A DNA stretch of 64,000 bases. Source: Neoroseomonas soli (GTDB lineage: Bacteria > Pseudomonadota > Alphaproteobacteria > Acetobacterales > Acetobacteraceae). Below, piece after piece: positions 1 through 8,483 of the stretch. The position numbers and the translations under genes are program-made. Location: positions 1-64,000 of the forward strand of contig NZ_JAAEDM010000012.1 of NCBI RefSeq assembly GCF_018129065.1. The letters run 5' to 3'. The notes below the pieces were generated by a model, which worked only from the letters and a program-made list of their open reading frames with translations, did no database searches and was not told the origin of the DNA. Position 1 is the first letter of the stretch. Each line of letters opens with the position of its first letter.

Positions 1-354
1 GGGCAGGCAAGCGCAGCGCCCGCCTGGCCATGGGCGCCGGCCGCGCTCGGCTTCGACACGGATGGCGCGCTGCTGGTCGGGACGGATCGCGGCGCCCGGC
101 CGGGTGCGCTGCCGGAGGCGCTCTACCGCGTGCCGGTGGAAGGCGCGGGCCGCGGACAGCCCGAGTTCGTGCTCGGCGCCCCGGTGGGCGCGGCGCTGGG
201 TGGCGCGGGAGTGGCGCCGGATGGCACGGTGCTCGCGGCCGTCGCCCATCCCGGCGCGACGCCGGGTGCGCGCTGGGACGCGCCCGCCACGCGCTGGCCG
301 AACATGCGGCCCGAGGAGCCCCCGCGGAGCACGGTGGTGACGCTCACGCGCTGA
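1..354 (+). CDS. PhoX-like (DUF839) protein, C-terminal fragment
   Basis: The gene is cut by the left edge of the window. Reading from base 1 without a start codon gives 117 residues before the stop. The end of the protein (around residues 90-117) has a TRWPNMRPEEPPRSTVV segment that closely parallels the C-terminus of the complete PhoX-like gene just downstream (TRWPDFQDGVPPRPSVI). A preceding APDGTVLAAVAHPG stretch matches the neighbour's TPDNRTIFLAIQHPG. This suggests a second, tandem member of the same beta-propeller phosphatase-like family. The inference rests only on this short tail, so the enzymatic type is not certain. Confidence 0.6.
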   Translation, partial: GQASAAPAWPWAPAALGFDTDGALLVGTDRGARPGALPEALYRVPVEGAGRGQPEFVLGAPVGAALGGAGVAPDGTVLAAVAHPGATPGARWDAPATRWPNMRPEEPPRSTVVTLTR

Positions 355-444
355 TGCGGGAACGTCATTCATTTCCCCGTTCCTCGGCACGCCCGCGCAT
401 GGTCAGACTGCGCGGGCGACGATGACCTGAGGCGGGAGAGAAGA

Positions 445-2406
445 ATGCCGGACACACACCAGACGCAGGACGCGAAGATCGACGGGTCCGAGGATGTCGG
501 ATCCAATCCCGACCCGCGCCGCCCGATCGGTGAGATCATTGCCGCCCGCTACGGCCGTCGCGCACTGATGGGCGCGGCCGCCGCCGCCGCGACGCTCGCA
601 GCCCTGCCGGAGGATGCCTCGGCCCAGATGGCGGTGCCGCAGGAAGGCGGGCCCTCCACGCTCACCTTCCCCGAGCTGCGCCACCAGATGGCACAGACCG
701 ACGCGGTGGCCGAAGGCTACGAGCGCCAACTGGTGATCCGGTGGGGCGACGCCGTCCTGCCCGACGCGCCGGCCTTCGACCCCCGCAACGTGACCGAGGC
801 CGCGCAGGCGAAGCAGTTCGGCTACAATTGCGACTACCTCGACTTCTTCCCGCTGCCCCAGGGCAGCCGCACCGCGGACCACGGGCTGCTCGTGGTCAAC
901 CACGAGTACACCAACACCAACCTGATGTTCCCCGGCATGGGATCGGGCCGCGAGGCGCGCACGCGCTCGAGCGGCCCGCAGACGCGGGCGGAGACGATGG
1001 CGCACGGCCTCTCGGTCGTGGAGGTGAAGCGCGAGGGCAGCACCTGGTCCTATGTGAAGGGGGGCCGCCATAACCGCCGGATCACCGGCGATACCCCGAT
1101 GCGCATCGCCGGCCCGGCCGCCGGCGCGGAGCGGATGAAGACCAACGCCGACCCGACCGGCATGCGCGTGCTCGGTACGCTCAACAACTGCGCCGGCGGC
1201 AATACGCCCTGGGGCACGGTGCTGACGGGCGAGGAGAACACCAACGGCTATTTCGGCGGCGATCCCGCGAAGACGCCGCATGCCGCGATCATGCGCCGCT
1301 ACGGCATCTCCGCCGACAGTTGGTACAACTGGTGGCGCCATCAGGACCGCTTCAACGTCGAGAAGGAACCGAACGAATCCTTCCGCTTCGGCTGGGTCGT
1401 CGAATTCGATCCCTACGATCCGGAGAGCGTGCCGGTGAAGCGCACAGCCCTCGGGCGCTTCAAGCACGAGGGCGCGACGCATGCGGTCAGCGCCGATGGG
1501 CGCGTCGCCTTCTACTCGGGCGACGATGAGCGGTTCGAATACGTCTACAAGTTCGTCACCGCGCGCCCGTGGAACCCGAACGATCGCGCCGCCAACCGGG
1601 ACCTGCTGGACGAGGGCACGCTCTTCGTCGGCAAGTTCCACGAGGACGGCAAGGTGGAATGGCTGCCGCTCGTCTTCGGCCAGGGGCCGCTGACGGAACA
1701 GAACGGCTTCCGCAGCCAGGCCGACGTGCTGATCGAGACGCGTCGCGCGGCCGACCTGCTCGGCGCCACGCCGATGGACCGGCCCGAAGACGTGGAGACC
1801 AATCCGGTCAACGGCCGCGTCTACGTCATGCTGACCAACAACACCCGCCGCACCGCCCAGCAGGCGGGCGGCGCCAATCCGCGCGCGCGCAACGTGCATG
1901 GCCACATCCTGGAGATCATCCCCCCGGGTGCCGGCACCGGGCGCGTGGACCACGCCGCGACCGAGGCGCGCTGGGGCATCTTCATCGCCGCCGGCAAGCC
2001 CGGCGTGGATCCCGGCGCGCAGTACCACCGTGCGACCTCGAACGAGGGCTGGCTTTCCTGCCCCGACAACTGTGCCTTCGACAGCAGGGGGCGAATCTGG
2101 ATCGCGACCGATGGCTCGCCCGAGAACGCCGGCGTGGCGGATGGGCTCTATGCGGCGGATACGACGGGCTATGGCCGTGCGCTGACGCGCCTCTTCTACC
2201 AGGCGCCGACGGGGGCGGAGGTGTGCGGCCCGTGCTTCACGCCGGACAACCGCACGATCTTCCTTGCGATCCAGCACCCCGGCGAGGATCCCGGATCGAC
2301 ATTCGAGCGGCCCTCCACGCGCTGGCCGGACTTCCAGGACGGCGTGCCGCCGCGGCCTTCGGTCATCGCCATCGTGAAGAAGGATGGCGGCGTGATCGGG
2401 GACTGA
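445..2406 (+). CDS. PhoX family (DUF839) phosphatase-like protein, Tat-exported
   Basis: A 653-residue protein of the PhoX/DUF839 family. Known members are periplasmic alkaline phosphatases that use calcium and iron to release phosphate from organic esters. A twin-arginine signal is visible at residues 35-60 (YGRRALMG, then an alanine-rich stretch ending ASAQ), which fits export of a folded, metal-loaded enzyme. Supporting features are the NHEYTN motif near residue 152, GTLNNCAGG with TGEEN near 245-265, FKHEGATHA near 345 and the final STRWPDFQDG block. The length is typical for the family. The start is set by a purine-rich ribosome site (ggcgggagagaag) directly upstream. A fragment of a related gene lies 90 bp upstream. 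Phosphatase activity is inferred; some DUF839 members have not been tested. Confidence 0.85.
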   Translation: MPDTHQTQDAKIDGSEDVGSNPDPRRPIGEIIAARYGRRALMGAAAAAATLAALPEDASAQMAVPQEGGPSTLTFPELRHQMAQTDAVAEGYERQLVIRWGDAVLPDAPAFDPRNVTEAAQAKQFGYNCDYLDFFPLPQGSRTADHGLLVVNHEYTNTNLMFPGMGSGREARTRSSGPQTRAETMAHGLSVVEVKREGSTWSYVKGGRHNRRITGDTPMRIAGPAAGAERMKTNADPTGMRVLGTLNNCAGGNTPWGTVLTGEENTNGYFGGDPAKTPHAAIMRRYGISADSWYNWWRHQDRFNVEKEPNESFRFGWVVEFDPYDPESVPVKRTALGRFKHEGATHAVSADGRVAFYSGDDERFEYVYKFVTARPWNPNDRAANRDLLDEGTLFVGKFHEDGKVEWLPLVFGQGPLTEQNGFRSQADVLIETRRAADLLGATPMDRPEDVETNPVNGRVYVMLTNNTRRTAQQAGGANPRARNVHGHILEIIPPGAGTGRVDHAATEARWGIFIAAGKPGVDPGAQYHRATSNEGWLSCPDNCAFDSRGRIWIATDGSPENAGVADGLYAADTTGYGRALTRLFYQAPTGAEVCGPCFTPDNRTIFLAIQHPGEDPGSTFERPSTRWPDFQDGVPPRPSVIAIVKKDGGVIGD

Positions 2407-2429
2407 TCCCCGTCACCATCGCCGCACAG

Positions 2430-2454
2430 AAAAAGGGGGGCCGTGAGGCCCCCC
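2430..2454 (-). terminator. Intrinsic terminator for the small secreted-protein gene
   Basis: An 8-bp perfect GC stem (2435-2442 with 2447-2454) closes a GTGA loop. Read on the minus strand it is followed by five T residues (2430-2434). It sits 28 bp beyond the stop of the minus-strand gene that ends at 2482, and 24 bp beyond the plus-strand PhoX stop, so it may serve both. Confidence 0.75.
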
Positions 2455-2481
2455 TTCGTCGTTCGGCGCTTCAGCCGAACA

Positions 2482-2805
2482 TCACTGCGTTTCGGTCGCC
2501 GGCGCAGCGGCCGAGCGAGAGCCGCGGCGGCCCGAAGCCGAGGCGTGCTGCGTGCCGCGACGCTGGCGGGAAGCCGAAGCCTCGCCGCGCGAACGGCGGG
2601 TGGAGGAGGCCTCGCCGCGGCTGCGGCGCTGGCGGTTCGCCTCGGCGCGCCGGGTACGGCGGGAAGAACTGGCGGCCGGCGCCTCGGTCGAGGCAGCGGT
2701 CGCTTCGGTGCCGGCCGCGCGCGAACGGCTGCGCGCCGCGTCGGCGGGGCTGAGCGTGCCGATGGCCAGGACAAGGCCGGCGGCGAGGAGGAAGGCTCGG
2801 AACAT
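2482..2805 (-). CDS. Small secreted Arg/Ser/Ala-rich protein, unknown function
   Basis: A 107-residue protein not recognised as a known family. Residues 1-23 form a clear signal peptide (MFRAFLLAAGLVLAIGTLSPADA). The mature part is almost entirely Arg, Ser, Ala, Glu and Thr, with short near-repeats such as RRSRGEAS and SSTRRSRGEAS around residues 60-85, so it should be disordered and strongly basic. Support for a real gene comes from the signal peptide, a promoter-like sequence upstream (2912-2939) and an intrinsic terminator just downstream. Low-complexity composition in GC-rich DNA can mimic coding sequence, which limits confidence. Confidence 0.6.
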   Translation of the reverse strand: MFRAFLLAAGLVLAIGTLSPADAARSRSRAAGTEATAASTEAPAASSSRRTRRAEANRQRRSRGEASSTRRSRGEASASRQRRGTQHASASGRRGSRSAAAPATETQ

Positions 2806-2911
2806 GGCTGCGGATACCCTTTCGCCCGATAGGACCAGGAAGCTTCGGTCGGCACGGTCGGGGGGACCCGCTACCTTGAGCGTATTCCTACGCCTCCAGT
2901 GCTATCGGAGG

Positions 2912-2939
2912 ATTATCCGATAAATGACTGATATGTCAT
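2912..2939 (-). promoter_or_regulatory. Candidate sigma-70 promoter with flanking palindromes
   Basis: On the minus strand ATGACA (2934-2939) is followed by a 16-bp spacer and GATAAT (2912-2917). Two small inverted repeats overlap it: a 7-bp one with arms at 2903-2909 and 2916-2922, and a 5-bp one with arms at 2924-2928 and 2935-2939. The stretch is markedly more AT-rich than its surroundings. It would drive the gene starting at 2805 with a leader of about 100 nt. The palindromes could be operators. Confidence 0.45.
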
Positions 2940-2945
2940 GTTCGA

Positions 2946-3338
2946 TCACGTACGGAGCGCAAGGCGGGCCAGCCGTACTGCCTTGAGCGCCTTGCCCGGA
3001 TGCCCCTCGGCCATCTCGCGGGCCGCGGTGCGCAGATGGGCGGCGAGCCATTCGACATGGCGGGGCGGGGCCACGCCGCGCACCGCATCAAGGCTCACCC
3101 GCGTCCCGACCAGGCCGAGCGCGGTGCCGGCGGCCGGGTTGCGGCCCTCGCGCAGGTCTGCCTCGACCTCGGCCAGCAGGGTGTCGAGCAGGCCGTGGGC
3201 CCCATCGACCGGCTTGGTCAGCGGCGTGGCCGGGTCGGTGAGCGGTGCATCGGCGCCCGGCACCGCATTCCCCGCCGCCGGCAGGCTGATGTGCGAGAGC
3301 AGGTCCATCATGGATTTCGAGAGGGGCGTATACGGCAT
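2946..3338 (-). CDS. Hypothetical protein, 130 aa
   Basis: I do not recognise the family. The protein is soluble and slightly acidic in its first half (DGAHGLLDTLLAEVEADLREG around residues 45-65) and helix-rich and basic in its second half (AAHLRTAAREMAEGHPGKALKAVRLARLALRT). It has no signal peptide or membrane segment. The even amino-acid composition suggests real coding sequence. The start is uncertain: an internal ATG pair at residues 10-11 is also possible, and neither has a strong ribosome site. It stands alone between the small secreted-protein gene and the peptide-transport permeases. Confidence 0.55.
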   Translation of the reverse strand: MPYTPLSKSMMDLLSHISLPAAGNAVPGADAPLTDPATPLTKPVDGAHGLLDTLLAEVEADLREGRNPAAGTALGLVGTRVSLDAVRGVAPPRHVEWLAAHLRTAAREMAEGHPGKALKAVRLARLALRT

Positions 3339-3473
3339 GGTCTGTCCCGCTTTCCGTGGCTGGCGGTGTTGGGCCGGGCGTTCCGGCTCATCTTTTTAGC
3401 ATCGACTTGCCCGTTAGCGCCTGCCTTGATCCGGAACAAGCCGCCCGCGGCAAAGCCACGCGGCGCTTCGCGG

Positions 3474-4310
3474 TCAACCTCCGCGGCGCCGACCGCGGAG
3501 GCCGTCGGCCACCAGGGTGCAGCCGGCGACCGTCACCATGATGGCGAGTCCCGGCCAGACCGCCGCCCAGGGCGCGCTGAACACCAGTTCCTGCGCGTTG
3601 GCGAGCATGTTCCCCCAGGAGGGCGCCGGCGGGCTGATGCCCAGGCCGAGGAAGGACAGCGTCGATTCGGCGAGGATCGCCCCCGCCACCGCGAGCGCTG
3701 TGGCCACCGCAACGGGCGGCAGCAGCGCCGGCAGCACGTGGCGGCAGAGGACGCGCGCCTCGGTCGCGCCCAGCGCCCGTGCGGCGCGGACATGGTCGCG
3801 CGACAGGGTGGTGAGCGCCGCCGCCCGCGCCAGCCGCGCCACCCCAATCCAGCCGAAGAGCGCGAGGATGACGACGATGCGCAGCACGTCGCCCGTGGCT
3901 TCCCCGCGCGCCGGCAGGCCGATGCGGGAAGGGTCGGCGGCGGCGAGCAGCACCAGCAGCGGCAGCGCCGGCAGCGCGAGCATGAAGTCGGCGAGCCGCA
4001 TCACCAGCGCATCCGCCGCGCCGCCGCGCCAGGCGGCGAAGACCCCGGCAGCGGTGCCGATCACCGTCGCCGCCAGTGCGGCGGCCAGCCCGACCGCGAG
4101 CGAGACCCGCGCGCCGTAGAGCAACCGCGTCAGGATGTCCCGCCCGAGATCGTCCGTGCCGAGCGGATGCGCGGCGGAAGGCGGCTCGAAGCGTACCAGC
4201 AGGTCGGGCGCGAAGGGGTCGTGCCCCAGCGCGCCGGCGACGAAGGGCGCCGCCGCCGCGGCAAGCGCGAGCAGCAGCAGGATCGCGAGGCCGAGGCGAA
4301 GCCGCGTCAT
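3474..4310 (-). CDS. Peptide/nickel-type ABC transporter permease, DppC-like
   Basis: A 278-residue inner-membrane permease of the DppC/OppC type. It has an N-terminal membrane helix (residues 5-28), the family segment HPLGTDDLGRDILTRLLYGARVSL after it, and about five further helices. The cytoplasmic EAA loop is clear (ARALGATEARVLCRHVLP), followed by the FLGLGISPPAPSWGNML signature near the C-terminus. The start ATG overlaps the stop of the DppB-like gene (ATGA), so the two are translationally coupled and should form one heterodimeric channel. The substrate-binding protein lies upstream in the same orientation. No ATPase subunits (DppD/DppF) are present nearby, so they must be shared or encoded elsewhere. 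Confidence 0.88.
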   Translation of the reverse strand: MTRLRLGLAILLLLALAAAAAPFVAGALGHDPFAPDLLVRFEPPSAAHPLGTDDLGRDILTRLLYGARVSLAVGLAAALAATVIGTAAGVFAAWRGGAADALVMRLADFMLALPALPLLVLLAAADPSRIGLPARGEATGDVLRIVVILALFGWIGVARLARAAALTTLSRDHVRAARALGATEARVLCRHVLPALLPPVAVATALAVAGAILAESTLSFLGLGISPPAPSWGNMLANAQELVFSAPWAAVWPGLAIMVTVAGCTLVADGLRGRRRGG

Positions 4311-5239
4311 CGCTCGCGCAGCCTGGGGTCGAGGGCGCGCTGCGCCAGGTCGGCGGCGAGCGTCGCGAGCATCGTCACCAGCGCGACCAGCAGCAGCGCG
4401 ACCAGCGCGAGGTTGGTGTCGTTGCCCATCACCGCGTCGTAGAGCAGCTTGCCCATGCCCGGCCGCGCGAAGACGGTTTCCGTCACGAGCGCGCCACCGG
4501 CGAGCGCGCCGGCATCCAGCGCCGCGATCTGCAGCACCGGCAGGGCCGCGTTCGGGAAGGCGTGGCGCCACAGCACGATGCGCTCCGGCGCGCCGCGCGC
4601 GCGGGCGGTGCGTATCCAGGGTTCGGTCAGCGTGGCTTCGAGGCTCGCGGCGGAATGGCGCGCGTAGGCGGCGAGATGGGCGATCGCGAGCGTCGCCACG
4701 GGCAGCACGAGGTAGTGTAGGCCCGCGCCTGCTTCTGCGACGCCGCCCGCCGGCAGCCAACCGAGCGTCACGGCGAAGGCGATGATGAGAAGAATGCCGA
4801 GCCAGAAGGTCGGCATGGCCTGGCCCATGACGGCGATCGCATCCACTGCCGGCGCCGTGCGCGGCCGCGACGCGGAGAGCGCGCCGAGTGCGATGCCGAG
4901 GGCCAGCGCGATCGTCAGTGCGCTGCCGGCAAGTGCGACGGTGGAGAGCAGCGCCGGACCGAGCAATGCCGCGACAGGCTGGGCGAAGAGCCGCGAATAG
5001 CCGAACTCGCCCTGCAGCAGGCCCGTGGCCCAGGCGAGGTAGCGTTCGGGGAAGGGACGATCGAGGCCGTGCAGGGCGCGTAGGCGCGCGGCGTCCTCGG
5101 CGGTTAGACGTGGGTCGCCGGCGATGGCGACCTCGATCGGGTCGCCGGGCATGAGCGCGATCAGGGCGAAGGCGCAGAAGGAGAGGATCGCGAGCGTCAG
5201 CGCGATCTGCAGCACGCGGGTGAGCAGCATCCGCCTCAT
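4307..5239 (-). CDS. Peptide/nickel-type ABC transporter permease, DppB-like
   Basis: A 310-residue inner-membrane permease. It begins with a hydrophobic helix ending in LMPGDP, a hallmark of DppB/OppB proteins, followed by the usual extracytoplasmic linker (ALHGLDRPFPERYLAWATGLLQGEFGYS). Five further helices follow. The EAA loop reads ARARGAPERIVLWRHAFPNA, and the C-terminal ETVFARPGMGKLLYDAVMGND block is typical. A second possible start lies three codons in (MLLTRV). Its stop overlaps the DppC start. About 100 bp containing a dispersed palindrome separate it from the small membrane-protein gene upstream, so continuity of the transcript from pyrE is likely but not certain. Confidence 0.88.
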   Translation of the reverse strand: MRRMLLTRVLQIALTLAILSFCAFALIALMPGDPIEVAIAGDPRLTAEDAARLRALHGLDRPFPERYLAWATGLLQGEFGYSRLFAQPVAALLGPALLSTVALAGSALTIALALGIALGALSASRPRTAPAVDAIAVMGQAMPTFWLGILLIIAFAVTLGWLPAGGVAEAGAGLHYLVLPVATLAIAHLAAYARHSAASLEATLTEPWIRTARARGAPERIVLWRHAFPNAALPVLQIAALDAGALAGGALVTETVFARPGMGKLLYDAVMGNDTNLALVALLLVALVTMLATLAADLAQRALDPRLRER

Positions 5240-5253
5240 GAAGCGCGATCACG

Positions 5254-5339
5254 GGAGTGGCCTTGCCCCTCCCGGATCCTCCCCATCAAAAGCCAAAAGG
5301 CCTTTGGGAACCAGAACTCGGGGACATCGTCTCGAGGTT
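5254..5339. repeat. Dispersed intergenic palindrome, copy A (degenerate)
   Basis: It contains the family core gccaaaaggcctttggg (5291-5307) and a following GGAACC motif, close to copy B at about 10061-10083. It is imperfect compared with the copies at 11.9 and 63.9 kb. It sits between the small membrane-protein gene and the DppB-like gene and could act as a processing or termination site within the transcript. Confidence 0.5.
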
Positions 5340-5651
5340 TCATGAACCGAGCAGGCCCGACACGACGATGGCCGTGGCCAAGCTGAGGTGTAGCGCAAAG
5401 AACGCCGTCAGGTGGCGAAAGGCGTGAGCCGCTTTCGCCCGCCAGTATCGAGCGATCTGCGGGTCAAGCGTGCCGGGCCACATGAAGGCATCGTCGCCCC
5501 AAAGGTGTGAGAGCGGTCGGTTCGCGACCTCCCAGAAGGAGAGAAATGGGACTGTTCTGTCGGTGCGCCGCCAGGAGCGATGCGCGATGACGAAATTTCC
5601 GGCGACCTGCAAAGTAAGGTTCGCGACCGCGAATGCGACGAAGGACGTCAT
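5340..5651 (-). CDS. Small membrane protein, unknown function, 103 aa
   Basis: I do not recognise a family. The protein has a hydrophobic segment near the start (residues 3-23, FVAFAVANLTLQVAGNFVIA), a polar aromatic middle (WRRTDRT, WEVANRPLSHLWGDDAFMWPG) and a second hydrophobic segment at the end (residues 80-102), suggesting two membrane helices. Its start overlaps the stop of the VOC gene (ATGA), which supports coupled expression. Its position between a transporter binding protein and its permeases is unusual. Local composition is a little less GC-rich than its neighbours. Confidence 0.6.
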   Translation of the reverse strand: MTSFVAFAVANLTLQVAGNFVIAHRSWRRTDRTVPFLSFWEVANRPLSHLWGDDAFMWPGTLDPQIARYWRAKAAHAFRHLTAFFALHLSLATAIVVSGLLGS

Positions 5652-6052
5652 CGCGCAACATTGGCGACAGCGCGGTGGCAGACCGCTTCCACGCGATTGC
5701 CATCCGGGTCCAACAGGAAGGCAGCGTAGTAATGCGCGTGGTAGTGAGGGCGGAGGCCGGGCGCACCGTCATCCGCGCCGCCATGCGCCAACCCGGCCGC
5801 ATGGAACGCATCCACCGCCGCACGATTCGGCGCGCGGAAACACCAGTGGCGGCGATCCGCGTGGACGGGCCCATCCGCCGCACGGATGCTGATGTAGGTG
5901 TGGCCGTCGTCATCGGCGCGGTTGCGGATGCCGTAGCCGATCGCTTCCGCCGACCGGTTCACGCAAGGCACGCGCAGCGCCGCCATCACCGCGTCGTAGA
6001 AGCGTGCCGCGCGCGGCAGGTCGCTCACGGTGATGGAAACATGGTCCAGCAT
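5648..6052 (-). CDS. VOC family (glyoxalase/dioxygenase fold) protein
   Basis: A 134-residue single-domain protein of the vicinal oxygen chelate superfamily. It opens with [20 protein letters not shown], the standard first beta strand carrying a metal-binding His at position 4, and ends with FLLDPDGNRVEAVCH, the second half-module with its conserved Asp-Pro-Asp-Gly-Asn and metal-ligand Glu. A His-rich HYHAHYY segment precedes it. The chosen start overlaps the upstream binding-protein stop by one base (TGATG). A start five codons earlier (MAGALM) is possible. The substrate cannot be told from the sequence; the family includes glyoxalases, extradiol dioxygenases and antibiotic-resistance proteins. 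Confidence 0.82.
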   Translation of the reverse strand: MLDHVSITVSDLPRAARFYDAVMAALRVPCVNRSAEAIGYGIRNRADDDGHTYISIRAADGPVHADRRHWCFRAPNRAAVDAFHAAGLAHGGADDGAPGLRPHYHAHYYAAFLLDPDGNRVEAVCHRAVANVAR

Positions 6053-7701
6053 CAGCGCGCCCGCCATTCCTCCGCCCAGAGGGTCGATGCGTTGAGATGC
6101 CCCGTCGGCCGCACGCCCTCCAGCCATTGCGGCCAGACATGCGCGTCGGCGCGGAACCACAGCGGGATGGCCGGAAGATCCTCGGCATAGATCGCCTGCA
6201 GGCGGCGCCACATCTCGCGGCGCCTCGCGGGGTCGAGTTCCTCGGGGATGGCGTGGGTCAGCACGTCCATCTCAGGGTTGCGGTAGCCGCCGTAATTCTG
6301 GCCGGACCAGTTGCGGTCCTCGCGCGGGATCTCGTCCGAATGCAGCGCCGACCGCGGCACGCTCTCCGGCGCGCTGATCCAGGCGAACAGCGCGAGGCCC
6401 TGGAAGCGGCGGCGCGACAGTGTCTCGGCGAAGAGCACGCGCGGCGGCTCGTTCCTGATGCGCGCCTCGATCCCCGCCTGCCGCCACATGCCTTGCAGCA
6501 CCTGCTGCACGGCTTCGCGACCACGGTTGCCGGCGGTGGTCATGAATTCCAGCGACAGGCGTTCGCCCGCAGCGTTGCGGCGGACGCCGTCGGGGCCCGG
6601 CGTCCAGCCGGCCTCGTCCAGCAGCGCGCGGGCGCGCACGAGGTCGAAGGGCCAGCGCCGCACATCCGCATCATGCATCGGGTCGAGCGGATTGACGCTG
6701 GTATCCGCGATCGGCTGCCGGCCGGCGAAAAGGCGTTCGGTGATCTGCGCGCGGTCGGTCGCGAGCAGCAGCGCCTGCCGCACGCGTCGATCCGACAGCG
6801 CCGGATGGTCGTGGCGGACGTCGAGGTGCTCGTAGATCAGCCCCGGCCGGTAGGTGATACGGAAGCGCGTGCCGGTGCGGCGTTCCAGCGCGATGGCCTG
6901 TTCCAGCGGCAGGCCGAGTTCCCCCGCGATCATGTCCACCTGGCCCGCGAGCAGCTGTGCTTCCAGCGCCGGCGTGTTCTCGACCGTGCGGATGGTGATG
7001 CGGCGGAATTGCGGGGCAGCGCCCGACCACGACGCGTTGCGCTCCAGCGTCACCGAGGCGCCCGGCTGCACCGCGGCAATGCGATACGGCCCGTTCCACA
7101 GTGCCGGATTCGTCGTCTCGGTGTCGTAGGCGGTGCGGGTGCGGTAGGCGCGTGGGTCGGCCCGCCAGCGGGCGCGCTCGACATGCGCGGGCAGGGGCTG
7201 GAAATCGCCGGCCGAGGCGTATTCGAAGGTCACGCGATCGAAGCGGATGGTGACCGTGCGCGGGTCCTCGACGATCAGTTCATAGGCGCTGCGGTAGTAT
7301 TCGGCGGGGCCGAAGCCGGTCGCCGCCTCGCGCCCCGCTTCCCAGGCGAAGCGCAGGTCCTCCGCGGAAACGGGCGTGCCGTCGCCCCAGCGCAGCCCTT
7401 CGCGCAGACGGTAGGTGACGCGGATGCCGGGCTTGCCCTCGGGCGTCGTCTCCCGCACCGCGCCGCCGTTCTCGAGGCTCGGCAGGGTTTCGCAGGACAG
7501 GCAGGCAAGGCGCCAGTCGGCGCCATAGGCGGTGAGCGGACGGCGCGCGAAGCCCAGCACGTAGGACTTCGCGGCCATGTTCTCGATATTGGGGTGGAAG
7601 GTCGAAGGATACTGCGTGATGCCGATGGTGAGCGTGTCGCGCGGCTGCGCGGCGGCGGGCGCCGCCAGCGCCAGGAACAGCGCGGCGGCGCGCAGCATCA
7701 T
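6052..7701 (-). CDS. Peptide-type ABC transporter substrate-binding protein (SBP_bac_5)
   Basis: A 549-residue periplasmic binding protein of the family that captures oligopeptides, nickel and related solutes for DppBC-type permeases. Residues 1-19 are a signal peptide ending in APAAAQ. The mature start [20 protein letters not shown] and the block [25 protein letters not shown] (around residues 95-120) are diagnostic, as is the later [11 protein letters not shown] segment. The start overlaps the pyrE stop (ATGATG), and the downstream stop overlaps the VOC start, so this is one coupled transcript. Together with the DppB/DppC permeases downstream it completes the import system except for the ATPases. 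Which ligand it binds is unknown. Confidence 0.9.
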   Translation of the reverse strand: MMLRAAALFLALAAPAAAQPRDTLTIGITQYPSTFHPNIENMAAKSYVLGFARRPLTAYGADWRLACLSCETLPSLENGGAVRETTPEGKPGIRVTYRLREGLRWGDGTPVSAEDLRFAWEAGREAATGFGPAEYYRSAYELIVEDPRTVTIRFDRVTFEYASAGDFQPLPAHVERARWRADPRAYRTRTAYDTETTNPALWNGPYRIAAVQPGASVTLERNASWSGAAPQFRRITIRTVENTPALEAQLLAGQVDMIAGELGLPLEQAIALERRTGTRFRITYRPGLIYEHLDVRHDHPALSDRRVRQALLLATDRAQITERLFAGRQPIADTSVNPLDPMHDADVRRWPFDLVRARALLDEAGWTPGPDGVRRNAAGERLSLEFMTTAGNRGREAVQQVLQGMWRQAGIEARIRNEPPRVLFAETLSRRRFQGLALFAWISAPESVPRSALHSDEIPREDRNWSGQNYGGYRNPEMDVLTHAIPEELDPARRREMWRRLQAIYAEDLPAIPLWFRADAHVWPQWLEGVRPTGHLNASTLWAEEWRAR

Positions 7702-8420
7702 TCGACGGCGTCCTTCGGCTTCGCCTCCTCCGCGCTGCCGATGCCGCCATGCGCCTTGGACCAGCTCACCGGATCCTCCAGGAACTTCCGCACTTCCTTG
7801 AGCGCCGCCTCGCTGAAATACGGCCGCTCGCGGCAGACCTCGAGCACGTCCCACCAGGTGCAGAGGTGGTGCAGGTTCAGCCCCATGTCCTTCAGTTTCT
7901 CGAAGGAGCCCGGGAAGACGCCGTAGTAGAACACCACGAAGGTGTGGTCGCAGATCGCCCCTGCCTCGCGCAGCGCATTGGCGAAGCGGATCTTGGACCC
8001 GCCATCGGTCGTCAGGTCCTCGACCAGCAGGGTGCGCTGGCCGATCGGGACCTCGCCCTCGATCAGGGCATTGCGGCCGAATCCCTTCGGCTTCTTCCGG
8101 ACGTACGCCATGGGCGCCATCATCCGGTCGGCGATCCAGGCGCCGAAGGGGATGCCGGCGGTCTCGCCGCCCACCACGATGTCGATCGATTCGTAGCCGA
8201 CGTGCCGGCCGATCTTCTCGACCCCCAGTTCCATGATGCGGTTGCGCGCGCGGGGGAAGGAGATGATCTTGCGGCAATCGATGTAGACGGGGCTCTTCCA
8301 GCCGCTCGTGAAGGTGTAGGGCTCCTCGGGGCGGAAGTTGACGGCCTTGATCTCGAGCAGGATGCGCGCGGTGGTCAGGGCGGCGTCGCGGTCCCAGTCG
8401 GAGGCGTGCAGCGCGGTCAT
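7698..8420 (-). CDS. pyrE: Orotate phosphoribosyltransferase
   Basis: A 240-residue cytoplasmic enzyme that joins orotate to PRPP to form orotidine 5'-phosphate in pyrimidine synthesis. Visible family features are [16 protein letters not shown] near residue 40, [18 protein letters not shown] near 80-97, [16 protein letters not shown] (the lysine-rich flexible catalytic loop) near 108-123, and the PRPP-binding [13 protein letters not shown] near 131-143. The extended C-terminal tail ([15 protein letters not shown]) is seen in longer alphaproteobacterial PyrE proteins. It is the first gene of a minus-strand run into a peptide ABC importer, an odd pairing that may mean only a shared promoter. 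It diverges from the ELM1-family gene. Confidence 0.92.
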   Translation of the reverse strand: MTALHASDWDRDAALTTARILLEIKAVNFRPEEPYTFTSGWKSPVYIDCRKIISFPRARNRIMELGVEKIGRHVGYESIDIVVGGETAGIPFGAWIADRMMAPMAYVRKKPKGFGRNALIEGEVPIGQRTLLVEDLTTDGGSKIRFANALREAGAICDHTFVVFYYGVFPGSFEKLKDMGLNLHHLCTWWDVLEVCRERPYFSEAALKEVRKFLEDPVSWSKAHGGIGSAEEAKPKDAVE

Positions 8421-8483
8421 GTCGGTTCGTCCTGGTGGTGGTCCCGTTCCCCCCTCTGGTAGTCGGCGGAAGGGGCGGCGTCC

